This document shows, one piece after another, positions 1-6,826 of a stretch of DNA of 15,604 nucleotides. The stretch's first letter is position 1; each line of letters starts with the position of its first letter. Position numbers and translations under genes: made by a program. Source of the DNA: Nitrospinota bacterium (lineage in GTDB: Bacteria > Nitrospinota > Nitrospinia > Nitrospinales > VA-1); assembly GCA_002731985.1 (NCBI GenBank), contig PCCT01000060.1, positions 4,526 through 20,129 of the forward strand. The letters are read 5' to 3'. The notes below the pieces were generated by a model. That model made no database searches. It saw only the letters and a program-made list of their open reading frames with translations, and was not told the origin of the DNA.

Positions 1-81
1 GTTGCAGAAATGCTGCTTCCTCTGGTTATCAAGCCTTGCGACAACATGGGAGCGCGTGGCGCTAAAGGCCAGCTACGCTAG
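1..81 (+). pseudogene. 3' end of a gene cut by the window edge; ATP-grasp-like fragment
   Basis: The first frame is open from base 1 to a TAG at 79-81 and gives 26 residues. The segment PLVIKPCDNMGARG looks like the strand plus glycine-rich loop found in the middle of ATP-grasp enzymes (typically lPvVvKPvDnmGsRG). In an intact ATP-grasp protein more than a hundred residues should follow this loop, but here the frame stops ten codons after it. It is therefore probably the end of a truncated or frameshifted gene, or a short domain relic. The alternative is an unrelated C-terminus with a chance resemblance. The rest of the gene lies outside the window, so the call is weak. It ends about 70 bases before the ACL promoter. 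Confidence 0.35.
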
Positions 82-148
82 CTTTTCCTCCAGAAATAAC
101 CCCATTTTCACCCTCCAAAAATTCACCTGAATTCGTCCCTTATTGATA

Positions 149-176
149 TTGACAAAAACAGGAATTTAAATACAAT
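149..176 (+). promoter_or_regulatory. Sigma70-type promoter of the ACL operon
   Basis: TTGACA at 149-154 is a perfect -35 box. It is followed after 16 bases by TACAAT at 171-176, which matches five of six bases of the -10 consensus. Transcription would start near 183, giving a leader of about 150 bases before aclB. The sequence TTTAAATACAAT at the -10 (165-176) recurs exactly at the -10 of the birA promoter. This is the best promoter between the upstream stop codon and aclB. Confidence 0.65.
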
Positions 177-272
177 ACAGCATCCTATCTGGAGATTACG
201 CAGGGGTGCGAATGCTTTGAGCGTCACTTTCCTTGATGTTACCGTAATTGTTTGAAATATAGTGCGTAAGTT

Positions 273-300
273 CGACCTTGCGAGGTCGTTTTCATATTTT
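273..300 (+). promoter_or_regulatory. Terminator-like hairpin in the aclB leader (possible attenuator)
   Basis: CGACCT at 273-278 pairs perfectly with AGGTCG at 283-288 around a TGCG tetraloop. A T-rich run (TTTT, then CATATTTTTAT) follows at once. It lies between the promoter at 149-176 and the aclB start at 336, so a transcript begun there would pass through it. It could be an attenuator, or simply a leftover terminator of the upstream gene. I see no leader peptide or recognised riboswitch fold around it. Confidence 0.45.
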
Positions 301-335
301 TATATCCATAAACATTAGCTAAGCGGGAGACTGAA

Positions 336-1607
336 ATGCAAATCACCGGCATGCTCTGGGGCAGGAAGTTGCTGGACCTGGTTGAATATCCTCATTCTGA
401 GGTGCGGGGTCCGGAACTGAGTGTCGATGACATCAAAGAGATGATCAAAAAACACGGCGAACTTTTTATCAAGCCTGTGTTTAAAGGCGGCGTTGGTAAA
501 AAAGGGAAATCCGGACTCATCGGACGCGCCAAGAACATTACTGACGCGCTCAAGGAGAAAGAACGACTCTATTTCGCCGAACACAAAGTCGAAAATACCG
601 TTTCCAAGTCCGATGGCGTGACTTACGAAGCAGGAGTTCCGGCGGATCACGAAGTTTATTTTTCAATTTCAGACAGCACGGTTTACCGGGCGCCGATCAT
701 GACACTGACTCATCATGGCGGGGTAGACATCGAAGAACTGCCGGAAAGTAAAATCGCGGTCGTTCCATTTGATCCGTTGACCGGGCTGAAGGCTTTCCAT
801 GTCTCCAACGCTTTGGTTGGACTGGGTGCGCCGTCGGAGATTATCAGTCCACTGGTGCAGAACCTTCCCAAGTTATGGGACCTGTACAACAACTACGGAA
901 TGATTATGCTCGAGTTGAACCCGATTCGTATGAAACCGGGAAAAGGCGGACGTTACACACCTATCGCCTGCGATTTTAAATGCGCATTCGATCAGGATGA
1001 TCCGGCCTGGAAACGCTTGGAACTTCCGGCGCATGTTTTCGCGACTGACAACTCAGAATTTGAGCAGGAGATCAATCAGCTTCGCACCTATCAAGGGCAG
1101 AGTGATGTGTACGTCATCAACGACAAGGGAAGCATTACCGCGCCGACATTTGGCGGGGGTGCCAACGCCATGGTTACTGAATTGCTTGGCGAAGCGGCGA
1201 CTATTTCCTCCGACTTCGGAGGGAACCCTCCTTATGAAAAGATGAATGAAATTTCACGGATCACTTTCAAACATTGGCTCGATCAGTCGAACGTTTTATT
1301 CATCATCGGGGGTAAAGCGAATAACACGGATATCTATGAAACGCTCCGCGCTATTGGTGACGGACTCCGGGCATTTTTTCAAAGTAACGGACCCAAGCCG
1401 CTGTTTGTTGTGGTCGGTCGTGGTGGGCCCAACCTGATTCGCGGAATGGCTTATTTGCGCGATATTCTGGAATCGCTAGGCGTGCCGTATCGCTTTTTCG
1501 GGCATGACAGCGCTATGTCCGAGGTCATCAACTACGCGATGAATATTAATAAATGGATGCTTGATGGAGGCAAGGAAAAAATTGCCGCCAAAATGAATAT
1601 TAAATAA
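336..1607 (+). CDS. aclB: ATP-citrate lyase small subunit (AclB; ATP-grasp and citrate-binding)
   Basis: This subunit acts with AclA in the cytoplasm to cleave citrate with ATP and CoA into acetyl-CoA and oxaloacetate, the step that allows the reductive TCA cycle. The 423 residues match the N-terminal part of animal ACLY. An ATP-grasp region comes first, with FIKPVFKGG near residues 44-52 and a glycine/lysine-rich stretch to about 60. MLELNPIRM follows, with E193 and N195 as likely Mg-ATP ligands. The second half is the succinyl-CoA-synthetase-like domain, with FGGGANAM, the LFIIGGKANNTD segment and VGRGGPNL, which correspond to the citrate-binding domain of ACLY. GGGAG at 325-329 is a well-placed ribosome site six bases before the ATG. 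aclA follows after 42 bases. Citryl-CoA synthetase small subunit is the main alternative, but the partner's fused lyase domain argues for ACL. Confidence 0.92.
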   Translation: MQITGMLWGRKLLDLVEYPHSEVRGPELSVDDIKEMIKKHGELFIKPVFKGGVGKKGKSGLIGRAKNITDALKEKERLYFAEHKVENTVSKSDGVTYEAGVPADHEVYFSISDSTVYRAPIMTLTHHGGVDIEELPESKIAVVPFDPLTGLKAFHVSNALVGLGAPSEIISPLVQNLPKLWDLYNNYGMIMLELNPIRMKPGKGGRYTPIACDFKCAFDQDDPAWKRLELPAHVFATDNSEFEQEINQLRTYQGQSDVYVINDKGSITAPTFGGGANAMVTELLGEAATISSDFGGNPPYEKMNEISRITFKHWLDQSNVLFIIGGKANNTDIYETLRAIGDGLRAFFQSNGPKPLFVVVGRGGPNLIRGMAYLRDILESLGVPYRFFGHDSAMSEVINYAMNINKWMLDGGKEKIAAKMNIK

Positions 1608-1649
1608 ACTCAATCAATCTGTCAGAAGTGGAATTGGAGGATATGAATA

Positions 1650-4364
1650 ATGCATAAGCAAGGTGTGGGGGAATTCCCCTACTATGTGGGTATCAATTCA
1701 CTGAGTGATCTTGCCACCAAGGACGATAGGGTGGTAGTTCTTAACATTCTGGGGAAGGAAAGTTCCGGCGTTACCCCGATCAGTAATGACTATTCCGGTG
1801 GCAACATTGTTTTCGGAACCGGTCCGGGTAAGTCTGGGAAGTTACTCAATACCAAGAATGGTAAAATTCCTGTTTACAACTCTATTAAGGAAGGAATGGA
1901 AGCGGGGCATAAGTTCAATACAGTGGTTGTCTACCTGCCTCCTTCTGGTGTTAAAGATGGTATCGCCGAAGCAGTAAGAGCTAACCCTGATCTTAAGAAA
2001 GCTATTATCCTTACTGAAAAAGTCGCGGTTAAAGATGCGCGTATCATGCGTGCTATCTGCCAGACCAACGGTGTTGATCTCTTCGGGGGCAACTGTCTGG
2101 GACTTGCTGATTCATGGAGTCACGTTCGTCTCGGTGGAGCACTTGGCGGAAGTCATCCTGAAGAGTCTCTTATTAAGGGATCGATTGCGCTTTTCTCTAA
2201 CTCAGGAAACTTCACTACAACCATCGCGGTTTACATGGCGACAGCAGGGTGGGGTACAACAACTTCTGTTTCCAGTGGTAAGGATGTTTATATCCAATAT
2301 GGACCTAAAGAATTTCTCTACGCGTTGGACAGAGACGACCGCTCTCAAGCTGCTGTTTTGTACAGTGAGCCGGGTGGATATTACGAAAAAGATATCAAAA
2401 CCGACAAACCACTGGTCGCATGTGTGGTGGGTCGATGGAAAGCAAAACTGAGCAAAGCTTGCGGACACGCAGGATCGCTTGCAGGTGCCGGCGATGATGC
2501 TATCGCTAAAGAAAAATGGTTCATGGAATATTTTGGTGTCGATAGTATTTACACTCCAGAGAATCCCGTGTGTTCCAAGAAGGGTGCGCTGGTAACTAAC
2601 ATCGCGTACATTCCTGAAGCACTTACGGCTGTTATGAAACTGAACGGTAAAGAGCCAGATTTTGCGCCGAAGGGCAGTCTTTCTCTCAAGAGCTGGTTTG
2701 GTAACAATCAGGGGCTGGACTTGCCTAAGGAGTTGGATACGCCAGTAGTTGAAGCGATCTCTCCTTATAATGAACAAATCGCCGCACTCGACAAACAGGT
2801 AGGCGCCCAGTATCGCCGAGAAACTCTCAAAGATGCCAGCGGTGCCTCGATGATGGACCCAAAAACTCAGGTGTCTAAAATTCATCAGACCTCTATTCTC
2901 GATGCATCTACGAAAACTTTTGAAGCCAACCTGGTATTTGCATTGTGTCGTGAGTATCCGAGTGCATACGGCGAAAAGATTGCCAACATCGCGCTCAACC
3001 TCCATGTCAATCAACATGGAAAAGCGACTCTCGCGGCGGCGCAAGCTTCGCGCGAAGCGGGTAACTCACCCAACACCGTGGTCAGTGCTGCAGTTGCTAT
3101 CGTTGGGAAAAACACAGTTCAACCGGCGATGGATGCCGCTAGAGCGTTGTTGGAATTGTTTCAGTTCTCCAAGTTAAACGATGCGACTGGTGATTTTGAT
3201 TACGCAGAACAATTAAAAGCCGCGTCAGCGCATAAAGATGTATTGCTCGCCGAAGCAGGCGATCCTTGTGCTGGTAAGATGGCCGCTTGTCTCGGTCAGG
3301 GCGCAGAATCAGTTTTCATCAAGTTTCTGATAGATTTTGCCAAACAGGAAGGTGGCGAACCTTCTCCAGCCGCGATGATGGCCGCTATCTGGACAACGCT
3401 CGGTTGGAAGGGTATGCGATCCAAAAAGATTACCCGGGAAACCATCACCCGTCTCCCTTGGTATTCACGTATCTATAGCACCATCGTAGGTGTTGCCGCT
3501 TCTGAGGATAAACATACTGAAGACAGTTTATGCGGAGTCAAACTCGAAAAACTGATTACTGAGTTTTCTTTCACTCGCACAGCATTTTTGTCTGTCATGG
3601 GACGCGAGCCGAGTGACGACGAGTTGTTCGAATTTCAGGTTCTGCTCGGGCTCATCATCACTAACGGACCCGGCACGATTTCGGCGCAGGGTTGTAAAGG
3701 TGCAGTCAGTGCAGACGGTCCTGAAATGCCCGGTCGTGTGCAGATCAACAAAGCGTTTATTGGATTCCTCACGCATACCGGATTCGCCCACGGTGGAAAC
3801 GGATACGAAGCGGCGGCGTTCCTTATCGAGCAGTTCAAGGATACGAGCCTCAAAGCGGCGGATGATAAGAATCATGGTCTCGACCTCGATGCGATGGCTC
3901 TTGAGTATTCCAATAAGTACAAAGCTTATAAAGCCGAACAGAAAGCTATCGGCAACTTGGAGTACGCTAAAGTGCCATGTATTAATCATCCCATCTTCAA
4001 AGGGAGGGATATCAACTTTGATCCGCGTGAAGAGTTTGTCCGCAAACTGTTCGATGAAAAAGGTATCAGCAACGTGTTCCTCGATTATTACCACTCAATC
4101 GTAAACTCGATGTTCAAAGCCAAAGTCAGCAAAAACGTTTATTGCGTAAACATTGATGCGGTAATCGCGGTAATCTTATTGAAAATGGTTTGGGGCGAAT
4201 ACAAAGAAGGCAAACTGGCAGAAGAGGATGTAGAAACTTCAAGTTTCGCCACATTCCTGTTCGGCAGAATGATAGGTTGTGCCGCCGAGATCGATGATCA
4301 CACTTTCCGAGGTAAGAACATGGACACCCGCACACCCGCGAGCAAATGTTCTTACGTTGGATAG
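1650..4364 (+). CDS. aclA: ATP-citrate lyase large subunit (AclA; CoA ligase fused to citryl-CoA lyase domain)
   Basis: This is the large subunit of ATP-citrate lyase. The N-terminal part is a CoA-binding and CoA-ligase module. H273 in CGHAGS is the expected phosphohistidine (H760 in human ACLY). The C-terminal third is a citrate-synthase-like lyase module. H780 in INHP and D836 in VNID align with the catalytic H975 and D1026 of human ACLY, and the FGRMIG segment near the end matches the ACLY C-terminus. At 904 residues it is far longer than the roughly 600-residue AclA of Chlorobium, which places it with the long type known from Nitrospina, Nitrospira and Leptospirillum. In place of the DHGP motif of ACLY it has TNGPG (N672). 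The extra length lies between the two modules, roughly residues 390-620, and its role is unknown to me. GGAGG at 1636-1640 is nine bases before the ATG. The gene is co-transcribed with aclB and closed by a terminator at 4415-4451. Confidence 0.92.
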   Translation: MHKQGVGEFPYYVGINSLSDLATKDDRVVVLNILGKESSGVTPISNDYSGGNIVFGTGPGKSGKLLNTKNGKIPVYNSIKEGMEAGHKFNTVVVYLPPSGVKDGIAEAVRANPDLKKAIILTEKVAVKDARIMRAICQTNGVDLFGGNCLGLADSWSHVRLGGALGGSHPEESLIKGSIALFSNSGNFTTTIAVYMATAGWGTTTSVSSGKDVYIQYGPKEFLYALDRDDRSQAAVLYSEPGGYYEKDIKTDKPLVACVVGRWKAKLSKACGHAGSLAGAGDDAIAKEKWFMEYFGVDSIYTPENPVCSKKGALVTNIAYIPEALTAVMKLNGKEPDFAPKGSLSLKSWFGNNQGLDLPKELDTPVVEAISPYNEQIAALDKQVGAQYRRETLKDASGASMMDPKTQVSKIHQTSILDASTKTFEANLVFALCREYPSAYGEKIANIALNLHVNQHGKATLAAAQASREAGNSPNTVVSAAVAIVGKNTVQPAMDAARALLELFQFSKLNDATGDFDYAEQLKAASAHKDVLLAEAGDPCAGKMAACLGQGAESVFIKFLIDFAKQEGGEPSPAAMMAAIWTTLGWKGMRSKKITRETITRLPWYSRIYSTIVGVAASEDKHTEDSLCGVKLEKLITEFSFTRTAFLSVMGREPSDDELFEFQVLLGLIITNGPGTISAQGCKGAVSADGPEMPGRVQINKAFIGFLTHTGFAHGGNGYEAAAFLIEQFKDTSLKAADDKNHGLDLDAMALEYSNKYKAYKAEQKAIGNLEYAKVPCINHPIFKGRDINFDPREEFVRKLFDEKGISNVFLDYYHSIVNSMFKAKVSKNVYCVNIDAVIAVILLKMVWGEYKEGKLAEEDVETSSFATFLFGRMIGCAAEIDDHTFRGKNMDTRTPASKCSYVG

Positions 4365-4380
4365 TTGAGTAAAAGCGGCT

Positions 4381-4404
4381 CGCGCAGAGACGCTAAGACG
4401 CAAA
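4381..4404. repeat. Short dispersed-type intergenic repeat (GCAGAGACG...GACGCAAAG)
   Basis: The segment just before the acl terminator contains the GCAGAGACGCTAAGACGC type of sequence, an AC/AG-rich near-tandem of ACGC units. Sequences of this look recur in intergenic DNA of many bacterial genomes. Only one copy lies in this window, so its repeat nature rests on general recollection. Confidence 0.3.
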
Positions 4405-4414
4405 GAAAATAATG

Positions 4415-4451
4415 ATCCCCTTTCCGGGTTACCGGGAAGGGGATTTTTTTT
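4415..4451 (+). terminator. Strong intrinsic terminator of the aclBA operon
   Basis: Bases 4415-4427 pair with 4432-4444 in a 13-bp stem with a single G-U wobble and a GTTA loop. A run of eight T follows (4444-4451). It sits about 50 bases after the aclA stop codon, as expected for rho-independent termination of the operon. Confidence 0.9.
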
Positions 4452-4472
4452 GGACAACGTCTAATGTGTCGC

Positions 4473-4613
4473 ATTGAGCTTGTCGAGGTGAATTCCTTTT
4501 TACAGGATAAAATAATTCCCCTCCTTACTAAGGTACCCGAAGGGTAGAGGGGGTAGGGGAGGTTATTCCTGTCGCCCTTCGTTTTTGTGTCGCCCAGAGC
4601 TTGGTCGAAGGGC
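4473..4613. repeat. Cluster of palindromic intergenic elements
   Basis: Several short inverted repeats are packed here. ACAGGA at 4502-4507 and TCCTGT at 4567-4572 bound a 71-bp imperfect palindrome with complementary CCCCTCC/GGGGAGG-type arms and an inner TACCC-gaa-GGGTA hairpin (4534-4546). Next to it, GCCCTTCG (4574-4581) pairs with CGAAGGGC (4606-4613). Two related segments, TTGAGCTTGTCGAGG (4475-4489) and AGAGCTTGGTCGAAGG, resemble the widespread 'gagcttgtcgaagg' intergenic repeat family. Together they look like REP- or MITE-type debris with no gene. Confidence 0.45.
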
Positions 4614-4624
4614 CTACCTTTGAC

Positions 4625-4831
4625 TTATTGTTTCTCTTCCTTCTTCCACTCTTCCAACACCTTTCTCACCTTTTCAGCTTTGGGGCCCTACATTGCTTCA
4701 CGAATTTTAAGTGATTTCTCCACAAGCGCTATTGCTTTGGTTTTATTCCCCAAATTAAAATGGCATATGCTCATGTTCCAAAGTGTGATTCCTTCCTTCA
4801 GTGTATCTCCCTCAACCCCAAACTTAAATCA
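4625..4831 (-). pseudogene. Remnant of a tetratricopeptide-repeat (TPR) protein gene
   Basis: Read on the minus strand, this gives the C-terminal end of a TPR protein. LWNMSICHFNLGN and KTKAIALVEKSLKIREAM form a typical TPR helix pair, followed by AEKVRKVLEEWKKEE and a TAA at 4625-4627. The reading is broken by an internal TAG just after EAM, where most TPR tails continue with an acidic residue. It starts right after another stop at 4829-4831, so no start codon or upstream repeats remain. The lysine- and glutamate-rich tail after the last repeat is common in TPR proteins. I read this as a dead 3' fragment inside decayed intergenic DNA. The repeat elements lie directly beyond its 3' end. Confidence 0.6.
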
Positions 4832-4903
4832 CAATTAAAGCTGTTAAAACAACTTGTTAAACAATATGTGAGCTAGTTATCTGGTACAGCCCCGAATATT
4901 ATA

Positions 4904-5422
4904 TCAGAAATAACGCTCAACTTCGAAGCGGTGCATTTCGTAGGGTGCGTTTTTAGGGATGTTTCCTTTTTTCAGGCAAATTTTGATTTGCTTTTGTACG
5001 GTGTCTATTCCTTCCAGGTCGGGTAGCAGGATTCCTTGCTGTCCTTTGTATTTAACAGACAAGCCATATCGTTGAGGGTTGAGTTGTTTCGCGTCATCGA
5101 TGGGTTCCAGCGGGGTGAGTACGTCGACAGAAAATTGAAGTGACTCCAGTTCGTCACTCGTTACAGCGTTAAACCTAGGATCACGTGTCGCCGCTCCTAC
5201 GGCATTGTGGATAATTTCATTTGCCAGATTATCTTGATTGGGTATGACCGTTCCTATGCATCCACGCAATTCGAGGTTCTTTTTCTTTTTGATGGATACA
5301 AAGGCGCCCGATTGACGGTCCATCCCGCCGGGAACGGGAGAGGGGCAGGTAAGGTGTTTTCTTTCTGAAAGAAAATGGCGAATCGCCTGGACAGCCAGCT
5401 TGACATAAGGATGAGTGTCCAT
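4904..5422 (-). CDS. AMMECR1-domain protein (AmmeMemoRadiSam system protein A type)
   Basis: The 172 residues cover a complete AMMECR1 domain. They include the family hallmark LRGCIG at residues 52-57 with its conserved cysteine, ATRDPRF at 78-84 and the SVDVL strand at 98-102. The biochemical role of the family is not settled. In many bacteria and archaea AMMECR1 genes sit with a MEMO-family gene and a radical-SAM gene, but neither partner is in this window. It lies 99 bases downstream of the polyprenyl synthase gene on the same strand, with a 10-bp inverted repeat between them, so co-transcription is possible but not certain. The region before the ATG has only a weak ribosome site (GAG about 12 bases upstream). 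Confidence 0.85.
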   Translation of the reverse strand: MDTHPYVKLAVQAIRHFLSERKHLTCPSPVPGGMDRQSGAFVSIKKKKNLELRGCIGTVIPNQDNLANEIIHNAVGAATRDPRFNAVTSDELESLQFSVDVLTPLEPIDDAKQLNPQRYGLSVKYKGQQGILLPDLEGIDTVQKQIKICLKKGNIPKNAPYEMHRFEVERYF

Positions 5423-5469
5423 AGGGAATTCTCAAATTCAGGACGCTGAATATAATGGATGTTTCTTAA

Positions 5470-5517
5470 AGCTTGAAAGCACAGGAGAAGGATTTGACGC
5501 TAACGCACTTTCAAGTT
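5470..5517. repeat. Inverted repeat between the polyprenyl synthase and AMMECR1 genes
   Basis: CTTGAAAG (5472-5479) is matched by CTTTCAAG (5508-5515) across a 28-base loop, and flanking pairs extend the stem to about 10 bp. In the direction of the minus-strand genes no T-run follows. It is therefore not a classical terminator and may instead be an mRNA structure between two cistrons. Confidence 0.3.
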
Positions 5518-5521
5518 GGGG

Positions 5522-6517
5522 TCAGGATCGAACCGCCACATGACGTTCGTAAATATAGTCCGCGACTGCGTCAAGTGCTTTGCAGTATTCAGGTTGCGGG
5601 AAGGTAACCGTTCTGAGAGATGACTTTGCCCGCTCAAGATAATCGCGTGCGAGATCGAGAGTATACTCCACAGATTTTGTTTCCCGCATGCGTTCCAGTA
5701 CATATTCGAAATCTTTTTGCGTGAGGTTTTCGTTTTTAACGAAGCTTTCAATTTCTTTTTTAAGGGAGCGGTCGGCATTCTTATAAAGGTGAAGCAGGGG
5801 TAAAGTGACATGGCCTTCCTGGAAATCGTTTCCTGGAGGTTTACCCAGATTACTTTCTTCACTATCGTAGTCCATTGCGTCATCCATCAACTGGAACGCC
5901 ATACCAAATTGCGTACCGAAATCGATCAGGGCCTTTTCCTGTTCGGGGTTTGCTTCGGAAAGCAGTGCGGCCAGTTCGCAACTGAGAGACATCATCGACG
6001 CTGTTTTGCGGTGAATGACATCCAGACAATGTTGCTCGGAAACGGACAACTTGCGGGCACTGCTGTATTCCATGACTCCACCTTCGACCAGTAGCTTGGT
6101 CGACTCTGAAACCGCCTTGATGATTCGTGAATCACAGTCCGTTGCCAACATGAGGGTGGACCGTGAAATCAGGAAATCGCCTACAAGGATGCTGGCATCG
6201 CTTCCCCATTTGGCGTTGACCGTTTGACGTCCGCGCCGGACAGTTGTTTCATCAACCACGTCATCATGAAGCAGGGTAGCGGAATGAATATACTCAACCA
6301 CGCAACAGTGTCGGATGACCCGTTCATCGATTTCCCGACCACAGAGCTTAGCTCCAATCATCAGAATGAGTGGGCGCACACGCTTGCCACCGTTTTTAAG
6401 GAGATAGTCTCCTATACCCGGTATCAGCGGAACGTCAGATTGATAGTTCTTCTGAATCGAACTCTCTATCCGCGAAAGATCATCTTTAAAAAGCCGTGTG
6501 ACGTCGTTAAAATCCAT
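5522..6517 (-). CDS. Polyprenyl diphosphate synthase (long-chain, quinone side-chain type)
   Basis: This enzyme condenses isopentenyl diphosphate units onto an allylic primer to give the long prenyl tail of quinones. Counting from the preferred ATG, the 331 residues show GGKRVRP at about 43-49. The first aspartate-rich motif is DDVVD at 85-89 (within LLHDDVVDE). The second is DDAMD at 212-216 (within FQLMDDAMDYD), followed by the GKPPGNDFQEG segment that takes the place of the usual GK...DL(R/K)EGK. The length and the bulk before the first motif fit the octaprenyl/solanesyl (IspB-like) group rather than farnesyl synthases. A TTG at 6535 would add six residues, but the internal ATG gives MDFNDV, close to the usual family start. 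Chain length cannot be fixed by eye. Confidence 0.9.
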   Translation of the reverse strand: MDFNDVTRLFKDDLSRIESSIQKNYQSDVPLIPGIGDYLLKNGGKRVRPLILMIGAKLCGREIDERVIRHCCVVEYIHSATLLHDDVVDETTVRRGRQTVNAKWGSDASILVGDFLISRSTLMLATDCDSRIIKAVSESTKLLVEGGVMEYSSARKLSVSEQHCLDVIHRKTASMMSLSCELAALLSEANPEQEKALIDFGTQFGMAFQLMDDAMDYDSEESNLGKPPGNDFQEGHVTLPLLHLYKNADRSLKKEIESFVKNENLTQKDFEYVLERMRETKSVEYTLDLARDYLERAKSSLRTVTFPQPEYCKALDAVADYIYERHVAVRS

Positions 6518-6659
6518 AAGAAAACTTACACTCAAGAGTGCCTGAGAATTCAGGGGAAATAGCTGTCAAATTCCCCACAGCAGACTGATTTTCCTGCCGT
6601 TTTTGATATGGGAAGGCCCCATTTTTAGGTGATATTGACCGTTTTGTCAAGGCATTTGT

Positions 6660-6677
6660 GGGGCAGTCACTTGCCCC
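6660..6677. repeat. Small palindromic intergenic repeat (GGGGCA...TGCCCC)
   Basis: GGGGCA at 6660-6665 pairs with TGCCCC at 6672-6677. The surrounding GGGGCAAGTGACTGCCCC pattern, read on the other strand, looks like a common intergenic 'gtaggggc' palindrome. It sits in the 300-base gap between the divergent polyprenyl synthase and glycosyltransferase genes. No gene is visible in this gap. Confidence 0.3.
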
Positions 6678-6726
6678 TACCCAATAGGCACCTGCGGCTT
6701 CCAATAAAACGGGATAGGACCTTTTT

Positions 6727-6765
6727 GCCCGATAATGGTATATGTTTGAAGTATCGGGCCTTTTT
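6727..6765 (+). terminator. Terminator-like hairpin upstream of the glycosyltransferase gene
   Basis: GCCCGATA (6727-6734) and TATCGGGC (6752-6759) form a perfect 8-bp stem with a 17-base loop, followed by C and TTTTT (6761-6765). It fits a plus-strand intrinsic terminator, although no plus-strand gene lies before it. It may insulate the next transcription unit or be a regulatory palindrome between the divergent genes. Confidence 0.4.
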
Positions 6766-6814
6766 AAATAGTTTGCCAGCATAAGAGCCCTTTCCCTGAC
6801 CAGCCAACCCGACT

Positions 6815-6820
6815 TATAAT
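6815..6820 (+). promoter_or_regulatory. Perfect -10 box placed for a leaderless glycosyltransferase mRNA
   Basis: TATAAT at 6815-6820 is a consensus -10 element. A transcription start seven bases later falls on the A of the ATG at 6827. The -35 region is poor (TTTCCC near 6791-6796). No Shine-Dalgarno sequence precedes the ATG, which agrees with leaderless initiation. Confidence 0.35.
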
Positions 6821-6826
6821 GCTTTA

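Noticed and set aside
2202..3044. A 280-residue minus-strand open frame across aclA
   Set aside because: It lies antisense to the well-conserved aclA coding frame, with an Arg/Phe/Cys-rich composition typical of a shadow frame and no recognisable domain.
3528..4104. Opposite- and same-strand frames (188 and 163 residues) inside aclA
   Set aside because: The aclA frame is intact and conserved through this stretch; the others have biased Ser/Arg composition and no ribosome site.
4587..4838. An 83-residue plus-strand frame in the repeat region
   Set aside because: The complementary strand encodes a recognisable TPR remnant, so this frame is its shadow; its Ser/Phe-rich sequence has no known pattern.
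6507..6782. A 91-residue minus-strand frame upstream of the polyprenyl synthase gene
   Set aside because: It runs through two palindromic repeats (6660-6677 and 6727-6759) and overlaps the polyprenyl synthase start, with no family resemblance.
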